NCBI GenBank assembly: GCA_015064345.1
Contig: SVSK01000009.1
Coordinates: 1-50,522, forward strand
Length of the DNA: 50,522 nucleotides
Source: Oscillospiraceae bacterium
GTDB lineage: Bacteria > Bacillota > Clostridia > Oscillospirales > CAG-272
Reading direction: 5' to 3'
Shown here in pieces: positions 26,214 to 35,354 of this stretch; the first letter of the stretch is position 1, and each line of letters starts with the position of its first letter. Below the pieces are notes generated by a model. The model was not told the DNA's origin. It saw nothing but the letters and a program-made list of their open reading frames with translations, and made no database searches. The translations under genes and the position numbers were made by a program.

Positions 26214-26837
26214 ATGCCGCACATTCCGATTTCCCCCACAGATGAAATAGAGGTTCTTGCCTTTGACGATGCTATGAAGCCGTCGGGGGAGTGTGACTAC
26301 GATAGAGAAAAGTGGCTGTACGTTCCCGATTTTTATTCCGAATACCGATACATACTTGGCACAAGAGGCAAGCGCCCCCTTATAACTATCGGAATAAATC
26401 CGTCAACTGCGCGGCCCGATGATCTTGACAACACGCTGAAATCTGTAGAGCGGATCGCCCTCGGCAACGGGTACGACAGCTTTATTATGTTCAACGTATA
26501 TGCCCAGCGTGCCACAGACCCGTCACATATGGAAAAGAAACTGAACGAGAAGCTTCACTGCGAGAATATGAAGGCCTTTGAGTACGTGCTGTCTCTCGCT
26601 GAGGAGCCTCATATTTGGGCGGCGTGGGGAACGATAATTCTGAAAAGACCGTATCTTCCTGAGTGCGTGACGGGTATGATAGAGATAGGTGAGCGGCATG
26701 GGGCGAAATGGTTCACAAGCGGAGCAAGATCGAAGGTGGGCGGCCATCCCCATCACCCGCTGTACCTAAAAAAAGACTCCGTACTCGACCCGTTTGACGT
26801 AAGAGAGTATTTGGGTAGCCTGATAATAAAGAAATGA
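26214..26837 (+). CDS. DUF1643 family protein
   Basis: 207 residues. The family pattern is clear: LITIGINPSTARPDDLDNT at about 55-73, then FIMFNVYAQRATDP and WAAWGT. DUF1643 proteins are soluble, found across bacteria and phages, and have no established function. GAGGTG stands 8 nt before the ATG. It is a single gene with its own promoter and a hairpin shared with the convergent neighbour. Confidence 0.9.
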   Translation: MPHIPISPTDEIEVLAFDDAMKPSGECDYDREKWLYVPDFYSEYRYILGTRGKRPLITIGINPSTARPDDLDNTLKSVERIALGNGYDSFIMFNVYAQRATDPSHMEKKLNEKLHCENMKAFEYVLSLAEEPHIWAAWGTIILKRPYLPECVTGMIEIGERHGAKWFTSGARSKVGGHPHHPLYLKKDSVLDPFDVREYLGSLIIKK

Positions 26838-26865
26838 GACACCAAAAAGTGCCTCATTTTTGTTT
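26834..26865. terminator. Terminator between convergent genes
   Basis: ATGAGACAC (26834-26842) pairs with GTGCCTCAT (26849-26857), one mismatch, then TTTTGTTTTT on the plus strand. It overlaps the last codon of the DUF1643 gene. Confidence 0.75.
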
Positions 26866-27696
26866 TTACTGTTCGGCAATGGGATCTGTCGGAACATCAT
26901 CCGGGAACTCAAAGCTGAGGATCTTCACGAACATATCCTTTGCATAACCGTGGAGAGCTTCTGCTTTTTTCTTTCCCGTGATGGATGACATGGTAGAGAG
27001 CTTTCTTATTGCAATGATGGCGTCATTCGGGAAAATACGCGCAGCAGGGGAGTATGCGTACAGCTTTGTTTCGCTGAGGCGTACACCGTACTCGTCGATC
27101 GCACCTTGCGGTACAGTCTCAAACAGCTCGGAGAGGGGAATGAGCCCACCCGCCTCAATCAGCTCCTCGTACTGTGCTTCACCGAGAATACATATGATCG
27201 ACTCGGTTCCGAATATCTCATTGGAGTACCTGTTGTAGGTTTCAAGATTTGAGTTGAGGTTAATCACCACGTCGTTTCCGTCGTTGTCAGGCTCTGACTG
27301 AATCTTATCAACCTGCTCGGGGGTCATGAATACAAATTCGTTTATCTGAACAAGCTTCTTGCCGTCTCCGTTGTAGTCATCCATCATGTCCTCAAGAAGG
27401 GAAGAGAATGCCTTTGCCTCGTTTGCCGTGATGTCCTCGGGACCGCCGTAGATCAGATATATATCCGGGTTGCTCTGCTTTGCGTACTGCACCGAGACTA
27501 TGGTTATCATGACCGCAAAAAATGCTGCAATGATCACCCACACCTTGTTGTGATACCAGAAGTTCTGAAGCTTGTTGACCTTTATGTCGTCTGTCTTTAC
27601 GTCCTGACCCATATCCTCGCCGCGGAGTCTCATTCTGCGGGCGGCGTTGGATTCTATTATTTCATTTTCGGTTGTCTGCTTTTCGTTTTCAGCCAT
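26866..27696 (-). CDS. Single-pass membrane protein of unknown function
   Basis: 276 residues. About 48 charged N-terminal residues face the cytoplasm, then one membrane helix (about 50-70), then an extracytoplasmic domain. That domain (LGEAQYEELIEAGGLIPLSEL and similar) recalls the lobes of extracellular solute-binding proteins but is shorter, and no transporter genes adjoin it. I do not recognise a named family. It diverges from trpS. Confidence 0.75.
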   Translation of the reverse strand: MAENEKQTTENEIIESNAARRMRLRGEDMGQDVKTDDIKVNKLQNFWYHNKVWVIIAAFFAVMITIVSVQYAKQSNPDIYLIYGGPEDITANEAKAFSSLLEDMMDDYNGDGKKLVQINEFVFMTPEQVDKIQSEPDNDGNDVVINLNSNLETYNRYSNEIFGTESIICILGEAQYEELIEAGGLIPLSELFETVPQGAIDEYGVRLSETKLYAYSPAARIFPNDAIIAIRKLSTMSSITGKKKAEALHGYAKDMFVKILSFEFPDDVPTDPIAEQ

Positions 27697-27818
27697 ACTG
27701 CACCTCGATATTTGCCTTTTATGGATTAATTATAGCAGATAAAAGGAGATATTTCAATAATAATCTGTTACAAACCAAGCAAAGTGGGTTCTAAACTCAA
27801 ACTATTTCGATTTGTTTA

Positions 27819-27847
27819 TTGACTTATTCGGCAAATGATAGTATAAT
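27819..27847 (+). promoter_or_regulatory. trpS promoter
   Basis: TTGACT (27819-27824), 17 nt, TATAAT (27842-27847). The leader is under 45 nt, leaving no room for a T-box. Confidence 0.7.
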
Positions 27848-27890
27848 TATGATACAATAGAAAAAATATTGACTGTAAGGAATCATTATC

Positions 27891-28898
27891 ATGTACAAGG
27901 ATAAAAAGGTCGTATTCTCCGGAGTTCAGCCTTCAGGTGTACTTACCATCGGTAACTACCTCGGAGCAATACGCAATTTCGCAGATTTTTCAGAAGAATA
28001 CCACTGCTACTACTGCGTAGTTGATGAACACGCAATTACTGTTAGACAGGTTCCCGCAGATCTTCGCCGCAGAACGTATGAGACTCTCGCGCTTTATATT
28101 GCCTGCGGTCTTGATCCTGAAAAGAACACACTCTACGTTCAGAGCCACGTTTCCGCTCATGCAGAGCTCGGTTGGATCCTTGACTGCTACACCATGTTCG
28201 GTGAGCTTTCAAGAATGACACAGTTCAAGGACAAGTCTCAGAAGAATGCTGACAACATCAACGCAGGTCTCTTTACTTATCCGGCGCTTATGGCGGCTGA
28301 CATTCTTCTCTATCAGACTGACCTTGTTCCCGTGGGTGCAGACCAGAAGCAGCATCTCGAGCTTGCACGCGACGTTGCCGCAAGATTCAATCAGGTGTAC
28401 GGTGACACCTTCGTTGTGCCCGATCCCTATATTGCAAAGACAAGCGCGAAGATCATGTCTCTTGCTGACCCCACAAAGAAGATGTCCAAGTCTGACGAGA
28501 ATGAAAATGCGGTTGTAAGAATTCTCGATCCCCGTGATGCTATCATCCGCAAGTTTAAGAGAGCGGTTACCGACTCCGAAAGCGAGATCGTTTACCGCGA
28601 GGGCAAGGACGGCATCATGAACCTCATGTCCATCTACAGCGCGTTCACAGGCAAGACCATGGATGAGATCGAGCGCGAATTTGCAGGTAAGGGCTACGGC
28701 GACTTCAAGCTTGCTGTGGGTGAGACCTGTGCTGACGCTCTTGCACCTGTTCAGGCAGAGTTTGCACGCCTCATGAACGACAAGGCATATCTTGAGGACG
28801 TAATGATCAAGGGTGCTGATGCGGCTGCCCGTGATGCATACAGAACAATGTCCAAGGTAAGACGCAAGATCGGTTTTACAGAACCCAAAAGAAGATAA
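27891..28898 (+). CDS. trpS: Tryptophanyl-tRNA synthetase
   Basis: 335 residues, class I. The HIGH-like signature is TIGN (19-22, within PSGVLTIGNYLG) and the KMSKS loop is exact at 197-201. It charges tRNA-Trp in the cytoplasm. The gene ends 30 nt before the sorbose-1-phosphate-reductase-like gene with no hairpin between, so the two are probably on one transcript. Confidence 0.97.
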   Translation: MYKDKKVVFSGVQPSGVLTIGNYLGAIRNFADFSEEYHCYYCVVDEHAITVRQVPADLRRRTYETLALYIACGLDPEKNTLYVQSHVSAHAELGWILDCYTMFGELSRMTQFKDKSQKNADNINAGLFTYPALMAADILLYQTDLVPVGADQKQHLELARDVAARFNQVYGDTFVVPDPYIAKTSAKIMSLADPTKKMSKSDENENAVVRILDPRDAIIRKFKRAVTDSESEIVYREGKDGIMNLMSIYSAFTGKTMDEIEREFAGKGYGDFKLAVGETCADALAPVQAEFARLMNDKAYLEDVMIKGADAAARDAYRTMSKVRRKIGFTEPKRR

Positions 28899-28928
28899 AA
28901 ATTTAGATAAATATAAGGAGAAATCATA

Positions 28929-30212
28929 ATGAAAACAAAAGCAGTTAGACTTTATGGCGTAAACGACCTTCGTCTTGAAGAGTTCGAGCTTCCCGAAATC
29001 ACTGACGGCGAGATCCTTGCTGAGGTTATCTCCGACAGTGTTTGCATGTCCTCTTACAAGGCGGCAAGCCAGGGCCCCAACCACAAGAGAGTTCCCGATG
29101 ACGTTGCTGAAAACCCCATTATCATCGGTCACGAATTCTGCGGTAAGCTTATCAAGGTAGGCGCAAAGTGGGCGGACAAGTTCAAGGCAGGCGACAAGTT
29201 CGTTATCCAGCCTGCTATGAACTACAAGGGCTCTCTTGCAGCTCCCGGATACTCCTACAAGTATTGCGGCGGTGCATCCCAGTACGTTATTCTTCCTGAA
29301 GAAGTAATGCTTACAGATTGCCTCCTTCCTTTTGATGGAGACGCATACTTCTACGGAAGCCTTGCAGAACCTATGTCCTGCATCGTCGGCGGTTTCCACG
29401 CAAACTATCACACAAAGCCCGGCGTTTACAAGCACGATATGGGTACTGTTCCCGGCGGTAATATGGCTATCCTTGCAGGTGCAGGTCCTATGGGTCTCGG
29501 ATGCATCGACTACGCTGTTCACGGTGGTAACCCTCCGAAGCTTCTCGTTGTAACTGACCTTGACGACGCAAGACTCTCACGCGCGGCTCAGCTTATCACT
29601 CCTGAGGACGCAAAGAACTACGGCGTAGATCTTCGTTACATCAACACAGGTGCAATCGAAAACCCTGTTGAGTATCTCCGTTCTCTTACAGACGGCGAGG
29701 GCTACAACGATGTATTCGTATACGCTCCCGTAAAGCCTGTAGTTGAAATGGGTGACGCACTTCTGTCCCGTGACGGATGTCTCAACTTCTTCGCAGGTCC
29801 TACAAAGACTGACTTCTCCGCAATGTTCAACTTCTACAACGTTCACTACGGCGCAACTCACATCGTAGGTACATCCGGCGGTAACACAGACGATATGAGA
29901 GAATCCATCTCTCTTATGGAGAAGAAGCTCATCAATCCCGCGGGAATGATCACACACATCGGTGGTCTCAATGCATGCGCTGAAACAACTCTCAACCTTC
30001 CTAAGATCAAGGGTGCAAAGAAGCTTATCTACACTCACGTAGATCTTCCTCTTACTGCTATTGAAGACTTCGGCAAGGCTGCAGAAGAAAATGCAGGTAC
30101 AGAACTTGGTAAGCTCTACGCTGATCTTGATGCTGTTTGCAAGGCTGCAGGTGACCTCTGGTGCGCTGAAGGTGAAAAGATCCTTCTCGCTTACGCAGGC
30201 GTTGAAGCATAA
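28929..30212 (+). CDS. Zinc-dependent alcohol dehydrogenase family, L-sorbose-1-phosphate reductase-like
   Basis: 427 residues. MDR-family marks: Cys39 at the catalytic zinc position, IGHEFCG (His68, Glu69), AEPMSC (Glu147) and the nucleotide loop GAGPMGLG (184-191). The long form, the SVCMSSYKAA stretch and DDVAENPIIIGHEF resemble the SorE-type L-sorbose-1-phosphate reductases of Clostridia and enterobacteria, which make D-glucitol-6-phosphate with NAD(P)H. The exact substrate is inference. AAGGAG stands 8 nt before the ATG, and codon use is strongly biased, suggesting high expression. It follows trpS by 30 nt. Confidence 0.82.
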   Translation: MKTKAVRLYGVNDLRLEEFELPEITDGEILAEVISDSVCMSSYKAASQGPNHKRVPDDVAENPIIIGHEFCGKLIKVGAKWADKFKAGDKFVIQPAMNYKGSLAAPGYSYKYCGGASQYVILPEEVMLTDCLLPFDGDAYFYGSLAEPMSCIVGGFHANYHTKPGVYKHDMGTVPGGNMAILAGAGPMGLGCIDYAVHGGNPPKLLVVTDLDDARLSRAAQLITPEDAKNYGVDLRYINTGAIENPVEYLRSLTDGEGYNDVFVYAPVKPVVEMGDALLSRDGCLNFFAGPTKTDFSAMFNFYNVHYGATHIVGTSGGNTDDMRESISLMEKKLINPAGMITHIGGLNACAETTLNLPKIKGAKKLIYTHVDLPLTAIEDFGKAAEENAGTELGKLYADLDAVCKAAGDLWCAEGEKILLAYAGVEA

Positions 30213-30233
30213 CTAAATATTTAAGCAAAACAA

Positions 30234-30273
30234 AAGCTCTGCTGTGTATTTCTACATGGCAGAGCTTATTTTG
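30234..30273. terminator. Bidirectional terminator between convergent genes
   Basis: A 13-bp stem with two wobble pairs (30234-30246 with 30255-30267), A-rich before and ATTTTGTT after. Confidence 0.85.
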
Positions 30274-32664
30274 TTATCTGTTGGCATTAATGAAGGAGCA
30301 AACCATCTTGTATGAGTAATACAGGCTCTCACCGCAAGAAAGCTCGCGACCGAGTTCGATTATGCCATTCTTGGCATCTATAAGTCCGAGGTCATACATT
30401 TTTTCAATGCCGCTTTTTGTTTTGTTGCTAACGACTCCTTTTATAGAAATCGAGTCATCTTCAAAACTGCGAAGTTTAACAAAGGCGATTTCATTCAGAT
30501 AGTCAATGATTTTTGCCATTTTTTCTTGACTTTGCTCATTCATTACATAATAATCCGAGCCGTCAATGTGTGAATAGTATTCGGCTATTGACATTCCGGA
30601 GCCTTCAAGACGAATTTCAATTATATCGTACTCTTTGTGTGTCAGATACTCGCAGTTATCAACGGTATACAAATAATACTGCGGGACACCAAGCTTGGCA
30701 TAATCGTCAATCATATCCCACGCGGTGTAACCGTTAACCGAGAGCGTGAGATGAAGAGCGTATTCGGTGTAACCTTCCAGATTCTTACGCAGATAATATG
30801 CGGATTCATCCTGACCTGCATAAGCGGATTCTATTATGTTCCGAAGCAGTTTTTCTTCTGCGGGCGAAACGCTCGGAGAGATGACATACAGGCAGTTTTC
30901 ATTCTTGAGAGCTGAAATATCAACCCCAAGCCTGCTGTACAAGGCTGTAAGATCTTCTTCGCTAAGGTCTACACGGGAGTAAAAGCTGTTCCACATATCC
31001 CGCGATGATTGGCTGTCGATGCGGCTCATTATCAGCTCGTACATCGCTTCCGTATAATATGGTTCAAATTTAACGTCTGCACCCTCAACACCGAGATTGT
31101 AACATTTCGAGACGGTGCTGTACTCCTTTGGAGAAAGGGAGCTTTTGAGTTTGTTCATGCTTTCGGTGGACATCACCTGCGGAAGTATCGGGAGCGTGAT
31201 TTCCCCGGGAGCAAAGCTGCTGTCCGAAAGAAGTTCAACTATACAGAGATTGATTATAGCGCAGCTTTCGACAGTTAACGGCTGGTCAGAACGGAATGAA
31301 TCGAGACGGCTTACAATGTCTTTTTCTACAGCGCCGCTGTCTTTCACCAAGCGCTTGAGATTTTCAAGGCTTCCGTTGCCGATTCTGACTGAAAGCGAGG
31401 AGTCGAAATTCTCATAAAGAAGAGTGCATATCTGCTTGAGATAGTATGACACTGACACATTTGAGGTTAAGTGCATGGTCCGCTCGCTCTCGCCTGTCAG
31501 ATTTGCATAGTTTTTTATGTAGTCTGCATACTCAATGTTCTGTGACACGATAGGGTTTGTCAGACAAATAAGAATAATGCACAGGCACAGCACAACTGAC
31601 GTAATTCGAGGTATGAGCTTGTTCTCCAAATTGCGCGAGATCGTACGGAGTCGGTTTTTCAGTTCACGGTTTCCGTATGAAATATGGCAGCCTGCATATA
31701 CGTATCGCTGGGCTTGCTCGGAGCTTGAATAAATTAGCTGTGCATATTCTCCTCTGCGGATGTTGCACTCTGAAATGGTGCGTGCGTCGCACATGACCTC
31801 AATATCCTCTCGTAGCATGTGTCTGACGATCCAGATAAGCGGATTGTACCAGAACAAGCCCGCCACATATGTTGAGAACATGAGAACAAAATTGTCTCTG
31901 TGCTTGAAGTGGTTAAGCTCATGGGCGAAAATCATGGAGATCTCGCGGTCTGTGAGTCCTTCCTGCTCGCGGTAAACAATGGTTGGTCGAATACAACCTA
32001 CGATCATGGTTGATGATCCGTACTTCAAGGGAGGAAGCTTTGCTTGCTTGATGCCGAGCTTTGCGGCAGTAGCCCTATAGATAGCAAGGACTCTGTCATC
32101 TGTGCAGGGAAGGGATGACACGAGCGCACTGAGTCTCGCTTTTTTGTAGGTTAGTGCGTTTGCTGTCAGTACCGTAGATGCACCCAGTGCATACAGTATC
32201 AGAATAACATGGTTCACCTTTTCTGAAATATGTGCGGTTTCCTTTCGCGTCTTGGCGGGATATACCGTGTCGGTTACATATTCGCCGACAGTGAGAGGTG
32301 TGTCTTCTTCTTTGTATAGTGGGCTGTAAAGAGGAGAATGATTTTGTTCAGTCTCTTCAGGTAATACAGCCTGATCTACCACATACGGGTTGTTATTCTC
32401 TTCGGGAGCTGACAGTTCGCTGCCCATTTCATTGGTTAGTGAGTACATTATGTTCTTCCCGGCTGGTATGAGATTATATATTGATACAGCGCTTTCGGGA
32501 AGAACGGGCCAGGCAAGGCGTATAAGCAGTATGAGCCACATTATAACGCCTACACTTGGGGGAATGACCCACTTAAACAGTTGCTTAACCAAAATTATTA
32601 TACAAGCGGTTACGGAGGAGAATATTGTTATCTGCATTAGCAGTAAAATCAAATAATCGGGCAT
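30274..32664 (-). CDS. M56-family (BlaR1/MecR1-like) membrane metalloprotease sensor
   Basis: 796 residues. Membrane helices lie near 5-28, 37-55 and 150-170, then the zinc site HELNH (248-252) in a cytoplasmic loop, then another helix (about 345-365). The remaining 430 residues should be outside the cell. In BlaR1 this outer part is a penicillin-binding domain; here I see no SxxK, SxN or KTG order that would support it, so the signal sensed is probably different. The family cleaves or inactivates its BlaI-type repressor, and such a repressor is encoded 46 nt upstream. Confidence 0.9.
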   Translation of the reverse strand: MPDYLILLLMQITIFSSVTACIIILVKQLFKWVIPPSVGVIMWLILLIRLAWPVLPESAVSIYNLIPAGKNIMYSLTNEMGSELSAPEENNNPYVVDQAVLPEETEQNHSPLYSPLYKEEDTPLTVGEYVTDTVYPAKTRKETAHISEKVNHVILILYALGASTVLTANALTYKKARLSALVSSLPCTDDRVLAIYRATAAKLGIKQAKLPPLKYGSSTMIVGCIRPTIVYREQEGLTDREISMIFAHELNHFKHRDNFVLMFSTYVAGLFWYNPLIWIVRHMLREDIEVMCDARTISECNIRRGEYAQLIYSSSEQAQRYVYAGCHISYGNRELKNRLRTISRNLENKLIPRITSVVLCLCIILICLTNPIVSQNIEYADYIKNYANLTGESERTMHLTSNVSVSYYLKQICTLLYENFDSSLSVRIGNGSLENLKRLVKDSGAVEKDIVSRLDSFRSDQPLTVESCAIINLCIVELLSDSSFAPGEITLPILPQVMSTESMNKLKSSLSPKEYSTVSKCYNLGVEGADVKFEPYYTEAMYELIMSRIDSQSSRDMWNSFYSRVDLSEEDLTALYSRLGVDISALKNENCLYVISPSVSPAEEKLLRNIIESAYAGQDESAYYLRKNLEGYTEYALHLTLSVNGYTAWDMIDDYAKLGVPQYYLYTVDNCEYLTHKEYDIIEIRLEGSGMSIAEYYSHIDGSDYYVMNEQSQEKMAKIIDYLNEIAFVKLRSFEDDSISIKGVVSNKTKSGIEKMYDLGLIDAKNGIIELGRELSCGESLYYSYKMVCSFINANR

Positions 32665-32710
32665 AATACCCTCCTAAACTGAGTTGCTTGTGTTGATATT
32701 CGGCCTGGAA

Positions 32711-33109
32711 TCAGTCTTCGATAGTATCAAGGATCTCGATGATCTCTTTTCTTTCCTTTTCGGTGAGATGGCAACCCTTTACGAGAGATGCCATGAGATT
32801 GTATGCGTTGTTGTCAAATACTCTCTCGATGAAAGAGTCAACCTCACACTTGATGCAGTCGGACTTTGAAGACCTCGGAGTGTACTTGTATACACCTGTG
32901 GTCTTGTCGATGCTTACAGCACCCTTTTCAGCAAGACGGATGATAAGAGTTCTGATGGTTGTATTGCTCCATCCTGTAGGCTCAGCCAGCTTCTGAACGA
33001 TCTCGCCGAGGGTCATGCCGCGATCATTTTCCTCGCAGCCGTCCCAGAGCACCTTCATGATGCTCCACTCAGCCTCAGAGATCTTTACTGTTTTTCTTCT
33101 GCCTCTCAT
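32711..33109 (-). CDS. BlaI/MecI/CopY-family repressor
   Basis: 132 residues. The winged helix lies in the first 80 residues (ISEAEWSIMKVLWD, then WSNTTIRTLIIRLAEKGAVS, the recognition-helix region), with a helical dimerisation tail after it. The pattern is standard for the family, which represses its own operon until a partner M56 protease acts. AAGGAGC precedes the ATG. Its promoter at 33190-33218 has a palindrome in the spacer, a likely operator. Confidence 0.95.
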   Translation of the reverse strand: MRGRRKTVKISEAEWSIMKVLWDGCEENDRGMTLGEIVQKLAEPTGWSNTTIRTLIIRLAEKGAVSIDKTTGVYKYTPRSSKSDCIKCEVDSFIERVFDNNAYNLMASLVKGCHLTEKERKEIIEILDTIED

Positions 33110-33189
33110 TATTATATAGCTCCTTTTAAGGTAAAATATTGATTATTTGGTTCACGAATTATCTGTGTGCCGTGAATACATACATAATT

Positions 33190-33218
33190 ATTATACCCCC
33201 AATATATTGGAGTGTCAA
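33190..33218 (-). promoter_or_regulatory. blaI-type promoter with palindromic operator
   Basis: Perfect TTGACA (33218-33213) and TATAAT (33195-33190), 17 nt apart. The spacer holds the 12-bp perfect palindrome CCAATATATTGG (33199-33210), placed where a repressor dimer would block polymerase. A second inverted repeat, TTCACG-N14-CGTGAA, lies downstream at 33151-33176. Confidence 0.65.
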
Positions 33219-33321
33219 TTCACATTTCAAACAATAAATGCGAGCGTTTTTTGGACATAATAGCGCCTTTGTTTAACGCGTTATTGCGCTAAAATGTACA
33301 TATTATTATATAAACCGCAAT

Positions 33322-33353
33322 AAAAAAGGGAAGCTTTCGAAAGCCTCCCTTTT
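33322..33353 (-). terminator. Terminator of the der-to-aldolase/SDR run
   Basis: A long stem (AAAAGGGA.GCTTTCGAAAGC...CCCTTTT, 33324-33353) with T-run on the minus strand. Its sequence would work on either strand. Confidence 0.85.
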
Positions 33354-33370
33354 GTTGTTTATTGGATTAA

Positions 33371-35320
33371 TTACTTCAGCATTTCCTGGCCGCCGGTTAC
33401 GGGAACAGCCTGACCTGTTTCGTACTTCTGGCTGATGATGTAAAGAACTGCCTTTGCAACGTCTTCGATTCTGCATCCACGTCCGAGGGGAACCTTGGAT
33501 TCGTAGAACTTGCGGACATCCGCTACAGTCTTTGCACCGGGAACCTTACCTGCATTGAGGTACTGAACGAAGAGTCCCTTCTCGGGGTCAGACCACAGAG
33601 GACCGTCCAGGAAGTTACCGGGGCATACTGCGTTAACCTTGATACCGTAAGGAGCGAGCTCCATTGCGAAGGACTGTGTGAGACCAATGCCTCCGAACTT
33701 GGAACCTGCGTAAGCGAAGTTCTTGTTGGAGCCTGACAGACCGGACTTGGAGTTGATCTCAATGATGTCTGCCATGTATTCGGGGGATGCTGTTCTCTGG
33801 AGCTTCATAACAGCGGAAGCGTACTTTGTGCAGAGGAAGTATGCTGTGTAGTTAACGGCTGCAACAAGCTCGAAGTTGGACTTTGTCATTTCTTCAAGAG
33901 ATCCTGCACGAACGATACCTGCGTTGTTTACGAAGATATCAAGACCGCCGAATGCGAGAACTGTTTTCTGCATCATTGCTTCAACGCTTGCTTCGTCGGA
34001 TACGTTTGCGCTTACTGCAAGAGTGGGAACGCCGTATTCAGCAGCGATCTTGTCAGCGGTTGCCTGTGCACCTACCGCGTTCATATCAGCAATAACAACA
34101 GCCGCACCTTCTTTAGCGAGATATTCAGCAACACCTGCGCCAAATCCCTGTGCACTACCTGTTACGATAGCGATCTTTCCTGCAAGAGCCTTTGTGTTTG
34201 AAGAAGCGAGGCTTACCTTTGCACGGTAGCTTTCAACTTCCCAGTTTACGATGAAGTCGACCATAGCGGGAGCCATGTGACGAACGCCGCCGAAGTTATC
34301 TGCGAGAGTTGTGATACTCATACAGTCTTCCCATACAGCGAGAGCAGTGTCGGCTTCTTTTACTGTCTTGCCGATAGCGAACATACCAACGCCCTTTGCG
34401 AATACGATCTTGGGCATGAATCCGCGGCGGGATGTAAGCTCGTCAAATGCTGCCTTGATGCCTGCGGGAGTGAAGTCCTCAAGGAAGAGGGGCTCAGCCT
34501 TACAGTAAACGATATGGTCGGGGGAGAGAGGCTGACGGAGCACTTCAAATGCTTCAGCGGACTCTGCGAACTTAAGAACAGTCTTGCTTGCGGAGAACTT
34601 TACAGCCGCGTTGCCTTCTGCGTCGTAGAGCATACGAAGAACGGGAGCGATCTTTGCAGCAGCTGCAGTGTCGGTTGCACAAGCGGTGAAGTCGGGCTTA
34701 ACTGTGATCTTCTTGGTGATTGCGTTCATAACAGCGGAAACGATGGAAGCAAGTTCCTTCTGGCTGTCAGCCGCAAAGAAGATACCGTGGTTCTGAAGGA
34801 AGAGAACGCTTGCATCCTTACCGGACTTTGCTTTGTAGTCAGCGAGATTCTTCTTGCAGTTTGCCGCGAGAATATAACCGGGCTCGCATTCGTCTACCCA
34901 AACTGCCTCGGGGAACATCTCAGCTACTGTTGCCTCGCCGTTTACAGAGCAGGTAATAGCGTTAACCTTTGTGGGGTGAACGTGAAGAACGTACTTCTGA
35001 GGGAAGAGGTCGTGAAGGAGAGTTTCAACGGAGGGTCTCTTTGCCTCCTCACCGGGGCACTTAGCTGCCATCATGTCGGAAAGCACCTGTGCTTCGCGTT
35101 CAGCGGTGTCAGCGGAGTAAGTCTTTTCCCAGATAGCAGCGAGAGCCGCGCGATTCATCTTTACAAATCCCGCCTCTGTGATCGTAGCGAGAGATGTGCC
35201 GCTTCCCTTAACGTAAAGGTTTGTCTTGTTCTTGTAGGAGGTGTTTCCGCCGCCTGCCAGAACAAATCCGGGGAGAGTTCCATATTTGTTGGAGAATTTT
35301 ACAAGTGTGCTTGTGCTCAT
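33371..35320 (-). CDS. Bifunctional class II aldolase / short-chain dehydrogenase (sorbitol-6-P dehydrogenase-like half)
   Basis: 649 residues in two parts. The N-terminal 370 form a class II aldolase/RhaD-like domain with zinc ligands His113 and His115 (VLHVHP), His178 (LQNHGIF) and an acidic residue in SVETLLHDLF. The C-terminal part is a Rossmann SDR: TGSAQGFG (387-394), NNAG, a serine in INSKSG (523-527), and Tyr537/Lys541. INSKSG, YAGSKFGGIGLTQS and VTGGQ resemble sorbitol-6-phosphate 2-dehydrogenase (SrlD), while the overall plan matches the RhaEW-type aldolase/dehydrogenases. It likely handles a sugar or polyol phosphate. It follows the PHP gene by 34 nt and ends the run. Confidence 0.88.
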   Translation of the reverse strand: MSTSTLVKFSNKYGTLPGFVLAGGGNTSYKNKTNLYVKGSGTSLATITEAGFVKMNRAALAAIWEKTYSADTAEREAQVLSDMMAAKCPGEEAKRPSVETLLHDLFPQKYVLHVHPTKVNAITCSVNGEATVAEMFPEAVWVDECEPGYILAANCKKNLADYKAKSGKDASVLFLQNHGIFFAADSQKELASIVSAVMNAITKKITVKPDFTACATDTAAAAKIAPVLRMLYDAEGNAAVKFSASKTVLKFAESAEAFEVLRQPLSPDHIVYCKAEPLFLEDFTPAGIKAAFDELTSRRGFMPKIVFAKGVGMFAIGKTVKEADTALAVWEDCMSITTLADNFGGVRHMAPAMVDFIVNWEVESYRAKVSLASSNTKALAGKIAIVTGSAQGFGAGVAEYLAKEGAAVVIADMNAVGAQATADKIAAEYGVPTLAVSANVSDEASVEAMMQKTVLAFGGLDIFVNNAGIVRAGSLEEMTKSNFELVAAVNYTAYFLCTKYASAVMKLQRTASPEYMADIIEINSKSGLSGSNKNFAYAGSKFGGIGLTQSFAMELAPYGIKVNAVCPGNFLDGPLWSDPEKGLFVQYLNAGKVPGAKTVADVRKFYESKVPLGRGCRIEDVAKAVLYIISQKYETGQAVPVTGGQEMLK

Positions 35321-35354
35321 ATGTATATCCTTTCAATAGATGATTTTTCGTTAT

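Noticed and set aside
27697-27890. T-box riboswitch before trpS
   Set aside because: The promoter leaves a leader under 45 nt and no T-box sequence (TGGNACCGCG-like) is present. The same holds for asnS.
28209-29522. 437-codon minus-strand frame opposite trpS and the sorbose-1-P reductase-like gene
   Set aside because: Shadow of two well-supported genes; it crosses their boundary without any feature of its own.
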